A stretch of DNA of 64,000 bases, taken from NCBI RefSeq assembly GCF_007859915.1, contig NZ_SJPM01000003.1, forward strand, positions 248,001-312,000, written 5' to 3'. Source of the DNA: Neorhodopirellula pilleata. GTDB lineage: Bacteria > Planctomycetota > Planctomycetia > Pirellulales > Pirellulaceae. Numbering within the stretch: the first letter of the stretch is position 1; the number at the start of each line of letters is the position of its first letter. The notes under the pieces are model-generated. The model was given only the letters and a program-made list of their open reading frames with translations, was not told the origin of the DNA and did not search any database. Positions 1 to 9,477 of this stretch are shown piece by piece. Position numbers and translations under genes: made by a program.

Positions 1-2
1 AT

Positions 3-605
3 GGGTTCTTGATCGCCAGCCTCAACGACACCCGCATCGTCGACCGGCGCAATGAAGACGGCACCGCGATCGGGGACGCGATCGCGCTGGCGACCGAAAA
101 ACTCAACGCACTCGACGCGCGACAAGACGAAAAGATCAAAAGCAAGATCATCATTTTGTTGACCGATGGAGAGAGCAATGCCGGGTCGCTCGAACCGGTC
201 CAGGCGGCTGAGTTGGCGGCCGCAATCGGGATCAAGGTGTACACGATCGGGGTCGGTACCCGGGGCGAGGCCCCCGTGCCGGTGATCGATCCGTTCAGCG
301 GGCGAACCGTGTTCCAATCGATGTCCGTCAACATTGATGAAGCGACCTTGCAACGGATTGCGGAGATCACCGATGCGGAGTCGTTCCGCGCGACCGACAC
401 GGACTCACTCGAAGCGATCTACGCGGCGATCGATGAATTGGAAAAGACCAAAGTCGAAACCCAGCAATTTGTCGACTATCGTGAACTCGCCGTGCAACCT
501 TGGCTCACGGGGTGGATTCGATTACCGCCGATGTTGACGTTGGTGTTAGTGACGCTGGTTGCGAGAATCCTGCTCGGTTCACTTTGGTTGAGGGAGTTGG
601 CATGA
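3..605 (+). CDS. batA: BatA-like von Willebrand factor A protein (3' part)
   Basis: The gene is cut by the left edge; the frame is open from base 3, and the ATG at base 1 is in another frame. The visible part is the C-terminal half of a VWA domain: an LLTDGES strand, an alternating alpha/beta pattern (KVYTIGVGT), and one membrane helix near the C-terminus (MLTLVLVTLVARILLGSLWL). The first MIDAS motif lies outside the window. The stop overlaps the ATG of the next gene (ATGA), so the two are translationally coupled. BatA and BatB are inner-membrane VWA proteins of aerotolerance-type operons, usually following a MoxR ATPase and a DUF58 protein, which would be expected to the left. Family assignment is strong; the physiological role is inferred. 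Confidence 0.8.
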   Translation, partial: GFLIASLNDTRIVDRRNEDGTAIGDAIALATEKLNALDARQDEKIKSKIIILLTDGESNAGSLEPVQAAELAAAIGIKVYTIGVGTRGEAPVPVIDPFSGRTVFQSMSVNIDEATLQRIAEITDAESFRATDTDSLEAIYAAIDELEKTKVETQQFVDYRELAVQPWLTGWIRLPPMLTLVLVTLVARILLGSLWLRELA

Positions 606-2521
606 ATCTCGACGAGGGAATCCAAATCGGAAATGCGGACGCCGTCGTTTGGCTCGTTGTCGCGGTCGTCGTGGTGTCGGCTTGGGCGATCGCCAACGGA
701 TTCCGCCGTCGGGCTCGCGTTCGATTCGCGACCGGTGACCGTGTCAATGACGTATTCCAGCTTCACGGTCGCACGAAAATCGCGAGCAGGGTTCGAGCAA
801 CGCTATCCGTCCTGGCGATCGTGTTATTGACACTCGGCTTGATGGACTGGCGTTGGGGCAAAACGCGGCGGGAAGTCCCTCAAAAGGGAATCGAAATCAT
901 GTTCCTGTTGGACGTTTCCCGAAGTATGTTGGCGCAAGACGCCACGCCGAGTCGCCTCGAACGTGCCAAACAAATGATCCGCGACATGGTCGGCGCGATG
1001 GCGGGCGACCGCGTCGGCTTGGTCGCCTTTGCCGGTGAAACCCGCCGCATCATTCCATTAACCAATCACTACGAAGATTTCATCACGACGCTCGCCGATG
1101 TTGGCCCCGATTCGTTGCGGCGTGGTGGATCCCGGTTGGGCGACGCGATCGAAGCGGGCGGCGATGGTTTTTTAAGTAAGACGAATTCGTACCGTGTGAT
1201 GATCGTTTTGACCGACGGTGAAGACCAAGAAAGCGAACCGGTCAAAATGGCACAACAACTTTACCAGCAAGAAGGCATTCGCGTTTTCACGATCGGATTG
1301 GGCGATATGTCTGCCGGTGCCAAAATCCCCGATGAAGAGACTCAGCATTACGTTCGTTACCAAGGCGAGCCGGTCGTGACCAAACTCAACGGCGAGATCC
1401 TCGAACAAGTCGCTCGTGTCAGCGACGGTGCCTACGTTCCGGCGGGAATCAAACAGGTGGACATGAAAGCCGTCTACGATCGTTACATCGCCGGTATCGA
1501 AAAGACAGACTTCGATACCGTCAAGATTGACGCTTACGAAGCAAGGTTTCAGTGGTTCGCGTTTCCGGCGTTGATGTTGTTGCTGACCGAGACGCTCATG
1601 ACGGGCCGCCGAAGCGGTCGCCGCTCAGGCCGAGTGGCCGCCGCGATAATGTTGGTCCTGACGTGGTCGACCGTTGGAAACGATGTCGCCGCTCAAGCGA
1701 TGCCAACGGACGCTGTCGCGGACGAATATTCAATTTACAACCAGGGCGTCGCCGCCTACCAAAACGATGACTTGGAAACCGCGATCGGTTTGTTCGACCA
1801 AACCGCTGGTGCGGTCGATCTGCGGATCGCTGCGGCCGCGCGGTACAACGCCGGCACGGCGAGAGTCGCTCAAGCCGCTGCGGCGATTCAGGAAGGACAA
1901 ACCGAAGGCGTCCGGGAAGATCTCACCGCCGCCGTCGCGTCGCTGCGTTCGGCCCTGCGGCTGCGTCCGAGATGGGAGGACGCGCGAGCCAATCTGGAAA
2001 GGGCGGTCAGGTTGCTCGACCAACTTTCGTCGCAGCAGCAACAGCAACAGCAAGATCAGCAGCAAGAACCAAAATCAGATCAGTCCGATCCGTCAGATCA
2101 GTCGAATCCGACCGATCCATCAGACCCGTCCGGCGAAGAGCAACAAGACCCGAAAAACCAACCCGCCGCCGAGCCAACGCCTGACGCGAGCGAGAACAAC
2201 GGCGAACAAGATAACCAGGGTGCTGACGAAAGTGACAACGAGGGTTCCAGCGAAGGCGAGCCGCAAGCCCCGTCCGAGCCGCAAGCCCCGGCCGATCCGC
2301 AGGGCGAACTCGAATCCGATAAGTCAGCCGACCAAAGCCAGCCCAATGCGAACCAGCCTGGTGAGGCGACCGAATCGATTCAACCGGCCGAGCCGGCGGA
2401 AATGACCGAAGAAGAAGCCCAAAAGATGCTCCAAGCGGTTCGCGACCGCGATATGATCCGGCGATTTCGCCAACAGCAACTCAATCGAATGCGTCAAGTT
2501 CCCGTGGACAAGGATTGGTAA
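602..2521 (+). CDS. batB: BatB-BatC fusion: VWA domain plus TPR and disordered tail
   Basis: 639 residues from the ATG at 602. A longer open frame from 500 exists, but the ATG overlapping the batA stop is the natural start. Order of parts: membrane helix (about 13-33), second helix (about 64-82), VWA domain with a complete MIDAS signature (DVSRS at 104-108, later VLTDGED), a third hydrophobic stretch after the VWA domain, then TPR-like helices (YNQGVAAYQNDDLETAIGLF) as in BatC, a poly-Gln run, and a long acidic, Ser/Pro/Gln-rich, probably disordered segment. In Bacteroides-type operons BatB and BatC are separate genes, so this is a fusion. The tail carries short repeats of SDQSDP type that may vary in length. 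Role in envelope stress or complex assembly is inferred. Confidence 0.82.
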   Translation: MNLDEGIQIGNADAVVWLVVAVVVVSAWAIANGFRRRARVRFATGDRVNDVFQLHGRTKIASRVRATLSVLAIVLLTLGLMDWRWGKTRREVPQKGIEIMFLLDVSRSMLAQDATPSRLERAKQMIRDMVGAMAGDRVGLVAFAGETRRIIPLTNHYEDFITTLADVGPDSLRRGGSRLGDAIEAGGDGFLSKTNSYRVMIVLTDGEDQESEPVKMAQQLYQQEGIRVFTIGLGDMSAGAKIPDEETQHYVRYQGEPVVTKLNGEILEQVARVSDGAYVPAGIKQVDMKAVYDRYIAGIEKTDFDTVKIDAYEARFQWFAFPALMLLLTETLMTGRRSGRRSGRVAAAIMLVLTWSTVGNDVAAQAMPTDAVADEYSIYNQGVAAYQNDDLETAIGLFDQTAGAVDLRIAAAARYNAGTARVAQAAAAIQEGQTEGVREDLTAAVASLRSALRLRPRWEDARANLERAVRLLDQLSSQQQQQQQDQQQEPKSDQSDPSDQSNPTDPSDPSGEEQQDPKNQPAAEPTPDASENNGEQDNQGADESDNEGSSEGEPQAPSEPQAPADPQGELESDKSADQSQPNANQPGEATESIQPAEPAEMTEEEAQKMLQAVRDRDMIRRFRQQQLNRMRQVPVDKDW

Positions 2522-2526
2522 ACGTT

Positions 2527-3513
2527 ATGAAAGTTTTTGTAACCGGGGGTACCGGGTTGCTCGGCAACAATATTCTTCGGCAACTCACGCAGACCGGATG
2601 CGAATCGATCTCGCTGGTCCGTGGGCAGCCTGACGAAAGGGTGTTCGCGGGCATCGACACCGAGTTTGTATCGGGTGATTTGAGCGACGAATCTGTGATC
2701 GACGATGCCATCGCGCGGGCCGATGCGGTGATCCATTCGGCGGGCATGATTCATCTCGGTTGGACCCGTCGTGACGAGTCCATGAAAGTCAATCGCGACG
2801 GCGCGCGCGTGATCGCCGAAGCTTGTTGTCGCCACGACCGCAAGCTCGTGCATGTAGGAACCGTCAACACGCTCGCGGTCGCCCGTCGCGATGCCCCGTC
2901 GGATGAAGAAACGCCACTCGACCACGCCGGGGGACAGGTCCCATGCTCTTACGTCGACAGCAAGCGGGCCGGCGTCGAAGAGGTTTGGCGTTTAGTCGAC
3001 GAAGGGTTACGCGCCGCGATCGTTCATCCGGCCTTCATGCTCGGCCCTTGGGACTGGAAACCGAGCAGCGGACGGATGATTTTGGAAGTGGGAAAGAAAT
3101 GGCGTCCCTTGTGTCCGCGCGGGGTCAACAGCGTGTGTGATGTCCGCGACGTGGCGTCGGCCACGATCGCGGCGATCGACGAAGGCGAAGATGACGGCCG
3201 TGAATATATCTTGGCCGGTCACAACTGTTCGTACAAACAACTCTGGACCGAGATCGCGACACGTGCCGGCGTGCGTGGCCCTTTGATGCGAGCAGGCCCG
3301 GCGCAATTATGGATCGCCGGTCGGGCCGGCGATGTTTGGGCCAAACTCACCGGACGCGAAACGGAAATCAACAGCGCCGCGATTCGCATGGCCAACCAAA
3401 TCCACGCCTACGACAGCACCCGAGCGAGAACCGAACTCGGTTACCAAACCCGGCCGCTGGATCAAACGCTCGACGATGCGGTTGCTTGGCTACGTGAACA
3501 TCATCGTTGGTGA
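2527..3513 (+). CDS. NAD-dependent epimerase/dehydratase (extended SDR)
   Basis: 328 residues from the ATG at 2527, five bases after the batB stop; a TTG at 2515 overlapping batB is a weaker alternative. The N-terminus is a Rossmann dinucleotide fold (MKVFVTGGTGLLGNNILRQL, glycine motif GGTGLLG). The extended-SDR active site YxxxK is present as SYVDSKRAG. Such enzymes act on nucleotide sugars, hydroxysteroids or dihydroflavonol-like substrates; the substrate cannot be told here. Close spacing makes co-transcription with the bat genes likely. A second, distinct SDR of this class lies at 27225-28142. Confidence 0.85.
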   Translation: MKVFVTGGTGLLGNNILRQLTQTGCESISLVRGQPDERVFAGIDTEFVSGDLSDESVIDDAIARADAVIHSAGMIHLGWTRRDESMKVNRDGARVIAEACCRHDRKLVHVGTVNTLAVARRDAPSDEETPLDHAGGQVPCSYVDSKRAGVEEVWRLVDEGLRAAIVHPAFMLGPWDWKPSSGRMILEVGKKWRPLCPRGVNSVCDVRDVASATIAAIDEGEDDGREYILAGHNCSYKQLWTEIATRAGVRGPLMRAGPAQLWIAGRAGDVWAKLTGRETEINSAAIRMANQIHAYDSTRARTELGYQTRPLDQTLDDAVAWLREHHRW

Positions 3514-3716
3514 TTGAAGTGCCACTGATGATTGAACTACAAGGAGGCGGAACCACCATTTCGTCGATCCATTACCGGCGTCTGGTCTGGCGTTTCTGGA
3601 TTCAGTCAGCTCGCCCTTAGGAATTTGCATCTATGCAGCGACGTAACGCATAACTACTTTACTCGAATTCCGCCCCCTGGCCTCTGTTTTGAACAGGTAC
3701 GAGAAGTGAGTCGCAT

Positions 3717-6700
3717 ATGAAACCATCTCAGCTGGGCGTGCTAAAGTTTCTTTTGCTTCTGACCTGTTCGGTCTTGGCACCTACTTCAACATTGGGACAG
3801 AACCCAACACGGCTGGCGCAATACATCACCGCAGCCGAAACCGCCATTAACCAAGGGCGACCGCGTGATGCACTGGATGCCTACACCCAGAGCCTACCGC
3901 TGGCCAGCCAGTTGTTCGGACCCGGATCGATTCAAGTCGCCGCGATTCAGTTTAGTCGCGGCTCGCTTCATCGCGATCTAGCCGAATACGATCGTGCCGA
4001 ACCGATGCTATTGCAGGCCGCATCGTTGTATGCCCGCAACCGCGACGTCGAGGGCGAAGCAGAGGCGAATATCTTGCTCGGGCAGATTTACACCAACACC
4101 GGCCGGTTCGATCAAGCCAACGCCAGCTTCCTCGCCGCCCAGCAAATTTTTGAAAGAAACTACGGTCCCAGCAGTTTTCAAGTCGCCGTCATTCTCAATA
4201 ACCGAGCGACTGTCCTGAAAGAGCAAGGCATCTACAGCGAGATCGAGCCGCTCTATCGCCGCTCGCTCAAGATTCTTTCTGGTCGCTCGGAACATCGGAC
4301 TCACTACGCGGCAACGCTGATGAACTACGGCGCGTACTGGATGACGCAGAACGAATATGCGAGAGCCGAACAGGCGTTCCTCGAAGCCTTGACGATCCAG
4401 CGTCAGCTCGGCGACGCTCTGGAAGTCGCCAAGGTGACCGCTAATCTTGGTTCGTTGTATTTAAACCTTGGGCTTTATGAAAAGGCATTGACTCAATTGC
4501 GAGCTGCCATCGCGATCTTCCAAGCCAAACAAGAATCCGATCATCCTGATCAAGCTCGCGTCCATTCAAACCTGGGAATCATCGCAACCATTCAAAAGCG
4601 ATATCCCGAGGCGCAGCAACATTTGCAAGAAGCACTGCGAATTCGCCAGAAGCGGCTGGGCATCAATCATCCCGATGTCGGCCACACGCAGCGTGCGTTG
4701 GCGAAGCTCTGGATCGAGCAAAAACGATTCACCGAAGCCGAGTTGCTGCTGACCGAAGCCAAGCGAGTCCGTCAGGAAGGTTTGGGAGACGAGCATCCTT
4801 TTGTAGCAGACGCGGTCGCCGATTTGGCGTATCTCGCGCACTCCCAGGGCGATCGCGAGAAGGCTCGCCTGCTTTACGACGATGCTCAGACGAGGATCGA
4901 GCGATCCCTTAGTCGAAATCATCCCGCCTATGCGTTTTCGCTGCGCCAGTTGGCGGGACTCGATGCGCTGGACAAAGAGTGGGGTCGCGCTGCGGAACGC
5001 ATCGATGAATCCCGCCGGATCTCGCTGGCCTACGTTGCGAAGGTGCTTCCGGCGCTGTCTGAAACGGAACAGTTGACGTATCTTAAAGAAAACGATCAAC
5101 CCGAACAGAGACTAGGTTTGTCGCTGGCGCTGAAGCAGCCATCGGACCAACGGATTGTCGAAGCGTCCGCCGGTTGGGTGCTTAACGGCAAAGGTCTCAC
5201 GCGGCAGGCACTGGCGCAGCGTGCGCTGTTAGCGCGTGATACCGCCAACCCCGCCACACAGGAGATTGCTCGTCAGTTACAAACCGTTCGAAAGCGTTTA
5301 TCGGAGCTGTTCTTCGGGACGAAGCCGATCTCGGAGCAGCAAGAGCTTGCGGATCAATTAGCATGGGACGAGCAAAAATACGCCCGGCAGTTAGCGCAGT
5401 TCAACGGCCGCGCCACCGACGGCGGAGGCTGGACCGAGCTGACCGACGTACGGTCGGCACTACAAGAAGGAGAACTACTGATCGAGATCGTACATTTCGA
5501 GGCGATGGAGTTTTCAGGCGCCGCAGACGAAGCGCGACGAGAAGGCGTAGCTCATTACCTAGCCTGGTTGATCCCGCCCGCCGGAGACCTGCCGGTCTCG
5601 CTGGTCAATCTCGGTCCCGCCGAGCCGATCGACCGGCTTATCGAGTCGGCGCGAACCGCGTTACAGCAGGCACCCGTGGAGATCGTTTCGTTGGGTGAAG
5701 AGGAAGCCGAGGTCAATCTGCGAACGAATTTGGTGTCGCTCCAACAGTCCATTCTCGCTCCACTGGAACCGCTGATTACAGCCACCCAAGCGACCAAGCT
5801 GTTGTTAAGTCCCGACGCGGGGTTGTGGTTGGTCCCGTGGGCCGCACTGCCGGTCGGAGAGAACGAGTATCTAGTCGAACGTTACGATATTAGCTATCTC
5901 GTCAGCGGACGCGATCTGATCGCATCCGATGACGAAAGCACTCTGGGTCAGCCGATCGTGATGGCAAACCCGAACTATGACCTCTCGCCGGCCGAAGCCG
6001 ACCAAGCGGCACGGAAGATTTTCGGCAACGACACCAGCGAGCGTTCCGCCCCCGCTCTGACCGCCGGTCCCTCGATGTTGGGACGTGTGGGGCGACTGCC
6101 CGGTACCGAAGTCGAAGCGGCCGCCGTGATGCCAAAGATCGGCGAATTGGCTGGGCAACCGCCGCAACTTTACAGCGATCGTTGGGCATTAGAACTGGTG
6201 TTCAAGCAAGTCCACCGCCCGGAAATTCTGATGCTCAGCACGCATGGGTTTTTCCTGCCAAGCCAAGCAACGGAGTCGAGCGGCATCGATGCGGCCGGTG
6301 GCCAAGTGAATCCGCTAATACGGTGCGGCTTGTTGCTGACGGGCTGCAATGAACGCGCCGCTGATAGCCGGATCGATGACGGCGTGCTGACGGGTTTGGA
6401 AATCGTCAGCACGGACCTCCGCGGAACTAGGCTGGTCGTTCTCAGCGCCTGCGAAACAGGCTTGGGCGAGGTCCACTCCGGAGAAGGCGTCGCGGGATTG
6501 AAGCAGGCGTTTCAGTTAGCGGGCGCTCAATCCGTCGTCGCGACACTCTGGCAAATTCCTGACAAAGAAAGCGTTCAAGTCGTCACGGAGTTTTTCGACT
6601 CGATGACCGCTGGTCAACCGACAGGCATGGCCCTGCGGTCCGCACAACGTAGTGTCATCGATGCTCGCCGCAACGCCTATAACGCTGCTCATCCGTTTTT

Positions 6701-6734
6701 CTGGGCGGCCTGGACTGTGACCGGCCGTCAATAG
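3717..6734 (+). CDS. Secreted TPR-CHAT protein (caspase-like protease fold)
   Basis: 1005 residues with an N-terminal signal peptide (hydrophobic KFLLLLTCSVLAPTSTLGQ). Residues about 30-430 are tetratricopeptide repeats of the 42-residue kinesin-light-chain type (for example ALTQLRAAIAIFQAKQ, ERYPEAQQHLQEALRIRQKRLG-like units). The C-terminal third is a CHAT domain, with the catalytic dyad visible as His843 (LSTHGFF) and Cys912 (LSACETG). CHAT peptidases belong to the caspase/separase clan. Some, such as the TPR-CHAT partner of gRAMP/Craspase, are regulated proteases, but most with signal peptides have no known target. No CRISPR gene is nearby. A purine-rich stretch (GAGAAGTGAG) precedes the ATG. 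It stands alone and is convergent with the next gene. Confidence 0.9.
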   Translation: MKPSQLGVLKFLLLLTCSVLAPTSTLGQNPTRLAQYITAAETAINQGRPRDALDAYTQSLPLASQLFGPGSIQVAAIQFSRGSLHRDLAEYDRAEPMLLQAASLYARNRDVEGEAEANILLGQIYTNTGRFDQANASFLAAQQIFERNYGPSSFQVAVILNNRATVLKEQGIYSEIEPLYRRSLKILSGRSEHRTHYAATLMNYGAYWMTQNEYARAEQAFLEALTIQRQLGDALEVAKVTANLGSLYLNLGLYEKALTQLRAAIAIFQAKQESDHPDQARVHSNLGIIATIQKRYPEAQQHLQEALRIRQKRLGINHPDVGHTQRALAKLWIEQKRFTEAELLLTEAKRVRQEGLGDEHPFVADAVADLAYLAHSQGDREKARLLYDDAQTRIERSLSRNHPAYAFSLRQLAGLDALDKEWGRAAERIDESRRISLAYVAKVLPALSETEQLTYLKENDQPEQRLGLSLALKQPSDQRIVEASAGWVLNGKGLTRQALAQRALLARDTANPATQEIARQLQTVRKRLSELFFGTKPISEQQELADQLAWDEQKYARQLAQFNGRATDGGGWTELTDVRSALQEGELLIEIVHFEAMEFSGAADEARREGVAHYLAWLIPPAGDLPVSLVNLGPAEPIDRLIESARTALQQAPVEIVSLGEEEAEVNLRTNLVSLQQSILAPLEPLITATQATKLLLSPDAGLWLVPWAALPVGENEYLVERYDISYLVSGRDLIASDDESTLGQPIVMANPNYDLSPAEADQAARKIFGNDTSERSAPALTAGPSMLGRVGRLPGTEVEAAAVMPKIGELAGQPPQLYSDRWALELVFKQVHRPEILMLSTHGFFLPSQATESSGIDAAGGQVNPLIRCGLLLTGCNERAADSRIDDGVLTGLEIVSTDLRGTRLVVLSACETGLGEVHSGEGVAGLKQAFQLAGAQSVVATLWQIPDKESVQVVTEFFDSMTAGQPTGMALRSAQRSVIDARRNAYNAAHPFFWAAWTVTGRQ

Positions 6735-6764
6735 ATCTCTGAGGCCTTAGATCTCCGAGGCCTT
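6733..6764. repeat. Tandem 16-bp duplication after the CHAT gene
   Basis: Two adjacent 16-bp copies differ at one base (AGATCTCTGAGGCCTT and AGATCTCCGAGGCCTT). They begin at the CHAT stop codon and fill the 44-bp gap to the convergent hydrolase gene. Both contain the palindromes AGATCT and AGGCCT. No T-run follows, so it is not a classical terminator. Confidence 0.6.
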
Positions 6765-6778
6765 CACGCGATCGCCGG

Positions 6779-7849
6779 TTACTGAGCCTGGACGTGATCG
6801 CATCCTGGGTCACGCTCGACCGGCTCACCGACGGCGTCGACGGGGTGCGTGAACAGGTATCGCCACACCGGTTCGTGGACAAACCGGCCTTGTTTGTCCT
6901 TATATGCTGAGCTTCCTGGTTGAACGCTGCTGTGGGCTCGATTGGCATTGCCTTGAACATCGAAGTCAGTGATCAAACGGCGAGTGTTTTGATAGGGCGG
7001 TTTCGAATTCTCAACGTTCACGATCGGTCCGAACTCGTTGAGTCCGAGCATCTCCCACGAACGACAGTAGTGGTCCGCTTCCCATCCCGAATCTTCGACG
7101 TGCGAGAACGCAAAGTATCGGTTGGCCGGCGTTGCCGAAGGCAGCGACTGCCACGTTTGATGTTGATCTCGTGGTCCGCATAGGGCGACGACGCGGGCGA
7201 CCTTTTGATGTTTGGCGAACCTCGCCGCAGTGGTCGATCCGTGAGAACTTCCCGCCAAGATGACCTTTTCCCAGTTCAAATCGGAACGATCGGAATTGAG
7301 GAACTGCCCCCAATTGCCGGGTGCGTTGTGATGGTCGAGGTACTTGACATACAGGTAGGCACGAACCGCGATCGAGTCCGGTTTGGCGATCGCCACCTCG
7401 TCGCTGAAATCCAGCCCGGTTGCGGCTTCGATGCGGACGTCACCTCGGCAGGTCGGCCCGACGGGATTGGATTGACACAGTTTGCCGAACCAGCCGTTGG
7501 CGTAGTGGACTCGCATCGCGTGCAACCCATAACTGGTCACTCGCTCGAACAGTTCCGGCTTGTGGGCCATCAACCAAATCACCAATTGGCCGCGAGACTT
7601 CACCGTCGGATCGAACCACGCCTGCTGCTCGTCGGCGGGTTTTCCATTGGGTTGATCGATCAGGAAATTGATCTCCGGATAGGCCTTGACCTGGGGATCG
7701 ATCTTGCTCGCCCGAACGGTGGCCTCGAATCGTTTGGAGGCGTTTGGTTTATTTTTTTGGGTTGATTGAGCCCATGAGTGGTGGGGGGCCGAGGCAGCAA
7801 GAATCAAAAACGTCAGCGCGATCAAAGCGCTGGTGCGGACGTAGGTCAT
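6779..7849 (-). CDS. Secreted alpha/beta-hydrolase-like protein
   Basis: 356 residues, starting with a signal peptide (LIALTFLILAASAPHHSWAQ). The motif GSSHG in VILAGSSHGSTTAARFA fits the nucleophile elbow GxSxG of alpha/beta hydrolases, and C-terminal His residues could complete a triad. It resembles the BPSS1187-like family of uncharacterised bacterial secreted hydrolases. Four cysteines could form disulfides in the periplasm (LCQSNPVGPTC and two later). It is convergent with the CHAT gene. The substrate is unknown; esterase or lipase activity would be a guess. Confidence 0.7.
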   Translation of the reverse strand: MTYVRTSALIALTFLILAASAPHHSWAQSTQKNKPNASKRFEATVRASKIDPQVKAYPEINFLIDQPNGKPADEQQAWFDPTVKSRGQLVIWLMAHKPELFERVTSYGLHAMRVHYANGWFGKLCQSNPVGPTCRGDVRIEAATGLDFSDEVAIAKPDSIAVRAYLYVKYLDHHNAPGNWGQFLNSDRSDLNWEKVILAGSSHGSTTAARFAKHQKVARVVALCGPRDQHQTWQSLPSATPANRYFAFSHVEDSGWEADHYCRSWEMLGLNEFGPIVNVENSKPPYQNTRRLITDFDVQGNANRAHSSVQPGSSAYKDKQGRFVHEPVWRYLFTHPVDAVGEPVERDPGCDHVQAQ

Positions 7850-7940
7850 GGTGATGCGATTGGGGAGGGGAGTGAGGATGGTCGACGATGCGCCGAGGCA
7901 ACATCATAACTCAAAACCAGTCCAAAGGCTTCCCTTGCCG

Positions 7941-9452
7941 CTAGCCTTGGCAGTAGTTCTCGATCACGCCGACTCCTTGCACGCCACTGCGACGCAGTGA
8001 CCTGGCAAGCGTTTCGACTTCGTGAGCTTTGGTGCGATGAACGTCACGGACGATCAATGCGGTATCGCACAAACCGACTTCGGCGAACGCGGACACGCCG
8101 CAATCGACGACCACCAAATCGAAACAAGTTTTCAACTTACGCAGCAACAGTCGCAGATCGGTGTAGTCCATCGTGGGTTCGTTGTCACGACCGAGCATCG
8201 GAATCAACGTCAGCGAATCGGCATCGGAATGCACGGCGGCTTCTTCCAACGGCAATTGATGGCGAACACAATCGAGCCAACTGTGATCGAGATCCAAGTG
8301 CAGATCCGTTGCCAAACGAACCCCTTCGGGATCGGCGTCGACGATCGCCACCTTCAGCCCCGAAAAGGCCACACTGAGGGCCATTCCCATGGCGACTGTC
8401 GAACGTCCCTCGCCGGATTTTGCACTCGTCACGGCGATCGTTCGCAAACCGTCTTGGCGGGCTGCGGCTAAGCGAGACGCCAATTGTTCGGCGATCGAAC
8501 CGCCCAAAAAGAGTTCATCGACGACGGACGGTACTACGAACTCGTCGACCTGCCATGTGGCTTGGAATGATTCCAATTCGCATGACGATCCGGTTTGCTC
8601 GCCGGATCCTTCCGGTTCATCTTGGGCTGATCGAGACGTTTCCAAATCCGTTGACGTTGATTCATCAAACGATGTATCCGCGGTAGCCGCTTCTAGTTGG
8701 GGGGCCTGTTCAATTGAGGCCGATCCGTGAGAGGGTATTTCAATCGGGGCGGTTTCAGTCACTTTCTCTTCAGCCGGAGCGACGTCAACCGGGGTTTCGT
8801 GTCGCAGCTCGTGAGGCGCTGAAATCATGACGTCGATCGGCGACGAGAACAACATCGCCCAGCTATCGGGCGTGGTCGCGTCGAGCATCGAAACCGAATG
8901 CTCGGGCGCAGGCACTGGTACATTTGCCTTGGCGGCTAGATCAGAGTTCGACGGCGGTTGCTTGCGTTCCGCTTCGCTGGGGTTCACTTTGCTGAGCCCC
9001 GCTTCGCTTAAACCCGCGTCGCTGTGGCTTGCTGCATTTCGCAAGCGAGACGTCGGAGGTTTGATCTCCGAGGCTGGCTCTTCGAAGCGATACTGTGTGC
9101 GTTCTTCGTCGTTAGCTTCGAACCACATCGCACTGGATTGTTGGATCGATTCATCCAGTTCCAGGTCGCTGGTTCGGGACGGAGCGAGTCGTGGTTGAAT
9201 CGTTTCGTGATTGGTCGTCCTCGTTTCGCGTTCGACGCTAACTCTGGCCGAGGTCAGCGAGGAGGTGCGATCGCGTCTGCGGCCGGCTGCAAGGTCGAGC
9301 CGAAGCAACGCCTCGTCGAGCCGACGGCTTGCCAGGACGCTCGACTGATTCACGTTTTCTTGCCCGACCCGCTGTCGCAATGATTCCGCTTCGGTACGAA
9401 GCGATTCATAAGTTTGCATCGTAAAATCACCAGCGTTGGTAAGGTCGGGCAT
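7941..9452 (-). CDS. ParA/BY-kinase-like P-loop ATPase with long variable N-terminus
   Basis: 503 residues from the ATG at 9452; the open frame runs further upstream but into the preceding gene. The first about 330 residues are low-complexity and rich in Ser, Glu, Pro and Thr. The last 170 are a CpsD/CapB/MinD-type ATPase: Walker A (SAKSGEGRST), Walker A' (VAIVDADPEG), and a later Walker-B-like strand (DLVVVDCGVSA). No tyrosine-rich C-terminal tail of classical BY-kinases is seen, so autophosphorylation is uncertain. It sits 25 bp downstream of a single-helix membrane protein that may play the activator role Wzz-type proteins play for CpsD. A polysaccharide role is inferred only from family. 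Confidence 0.75.
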   Translation of the reverse strand: MPDLTNAGDFTMQTYESLRTEAESLRQRVGQENVNQSSVLASRRLDEALLRLDLAAGRRRDRTSSLTSARVSVERETRTTNHETIQPRLAPSRTSDLELDESIQQSSAMWFEANDEERTQYRFEEPASEIKPPTSRLRNAASHSDAGLSEAGLSKVNPSEAERKQPPSNSDLAAKANVPVPAPEHSVSMLDATTPDSWAMLFSSPIDVMISAPHELRHETPVDVAPAEEKVTETAPIEIPSHGSASIEQAPQLEAATADTSFDESTSTDLETSRSAQDEPEGSGEQTGSSCELESFQATWQVDEFVVPSVVDELFLGGSIAEQLASRLAAARQDGLRTIAVTSAKSGEGRSTVAMGMALSVAFSGLKVAIVDADPEGVRLATDLHLDLDHSWLDCVRHQLPLEEAAVHSDADSLTLIPMLGRDNEPTMDYTDLRLLLRKLKTCFDLVVVDCGVSAFAEVGLCDTALIVRDVHRTKAHEVETLARSLRRSGVQGVGVIENYCQG

Positions 9453-9477
9453 GATCGTTCTTCGAGTAGATTGGTTC

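Noticed and set aside
1674..2405. Long 243-codon frame on the + strand inside batB
   Set aside because: It is rich in Arg, Ser and Pro and lies wholly within the batB frame, which has clear VWA and TPR homology.
3717..6734. Part of a Craspase (type III-E CRISPR) system
   Set aside because: The CHAT protein has a signal peptide and there is no gRAMP, cas gene or array nearby.
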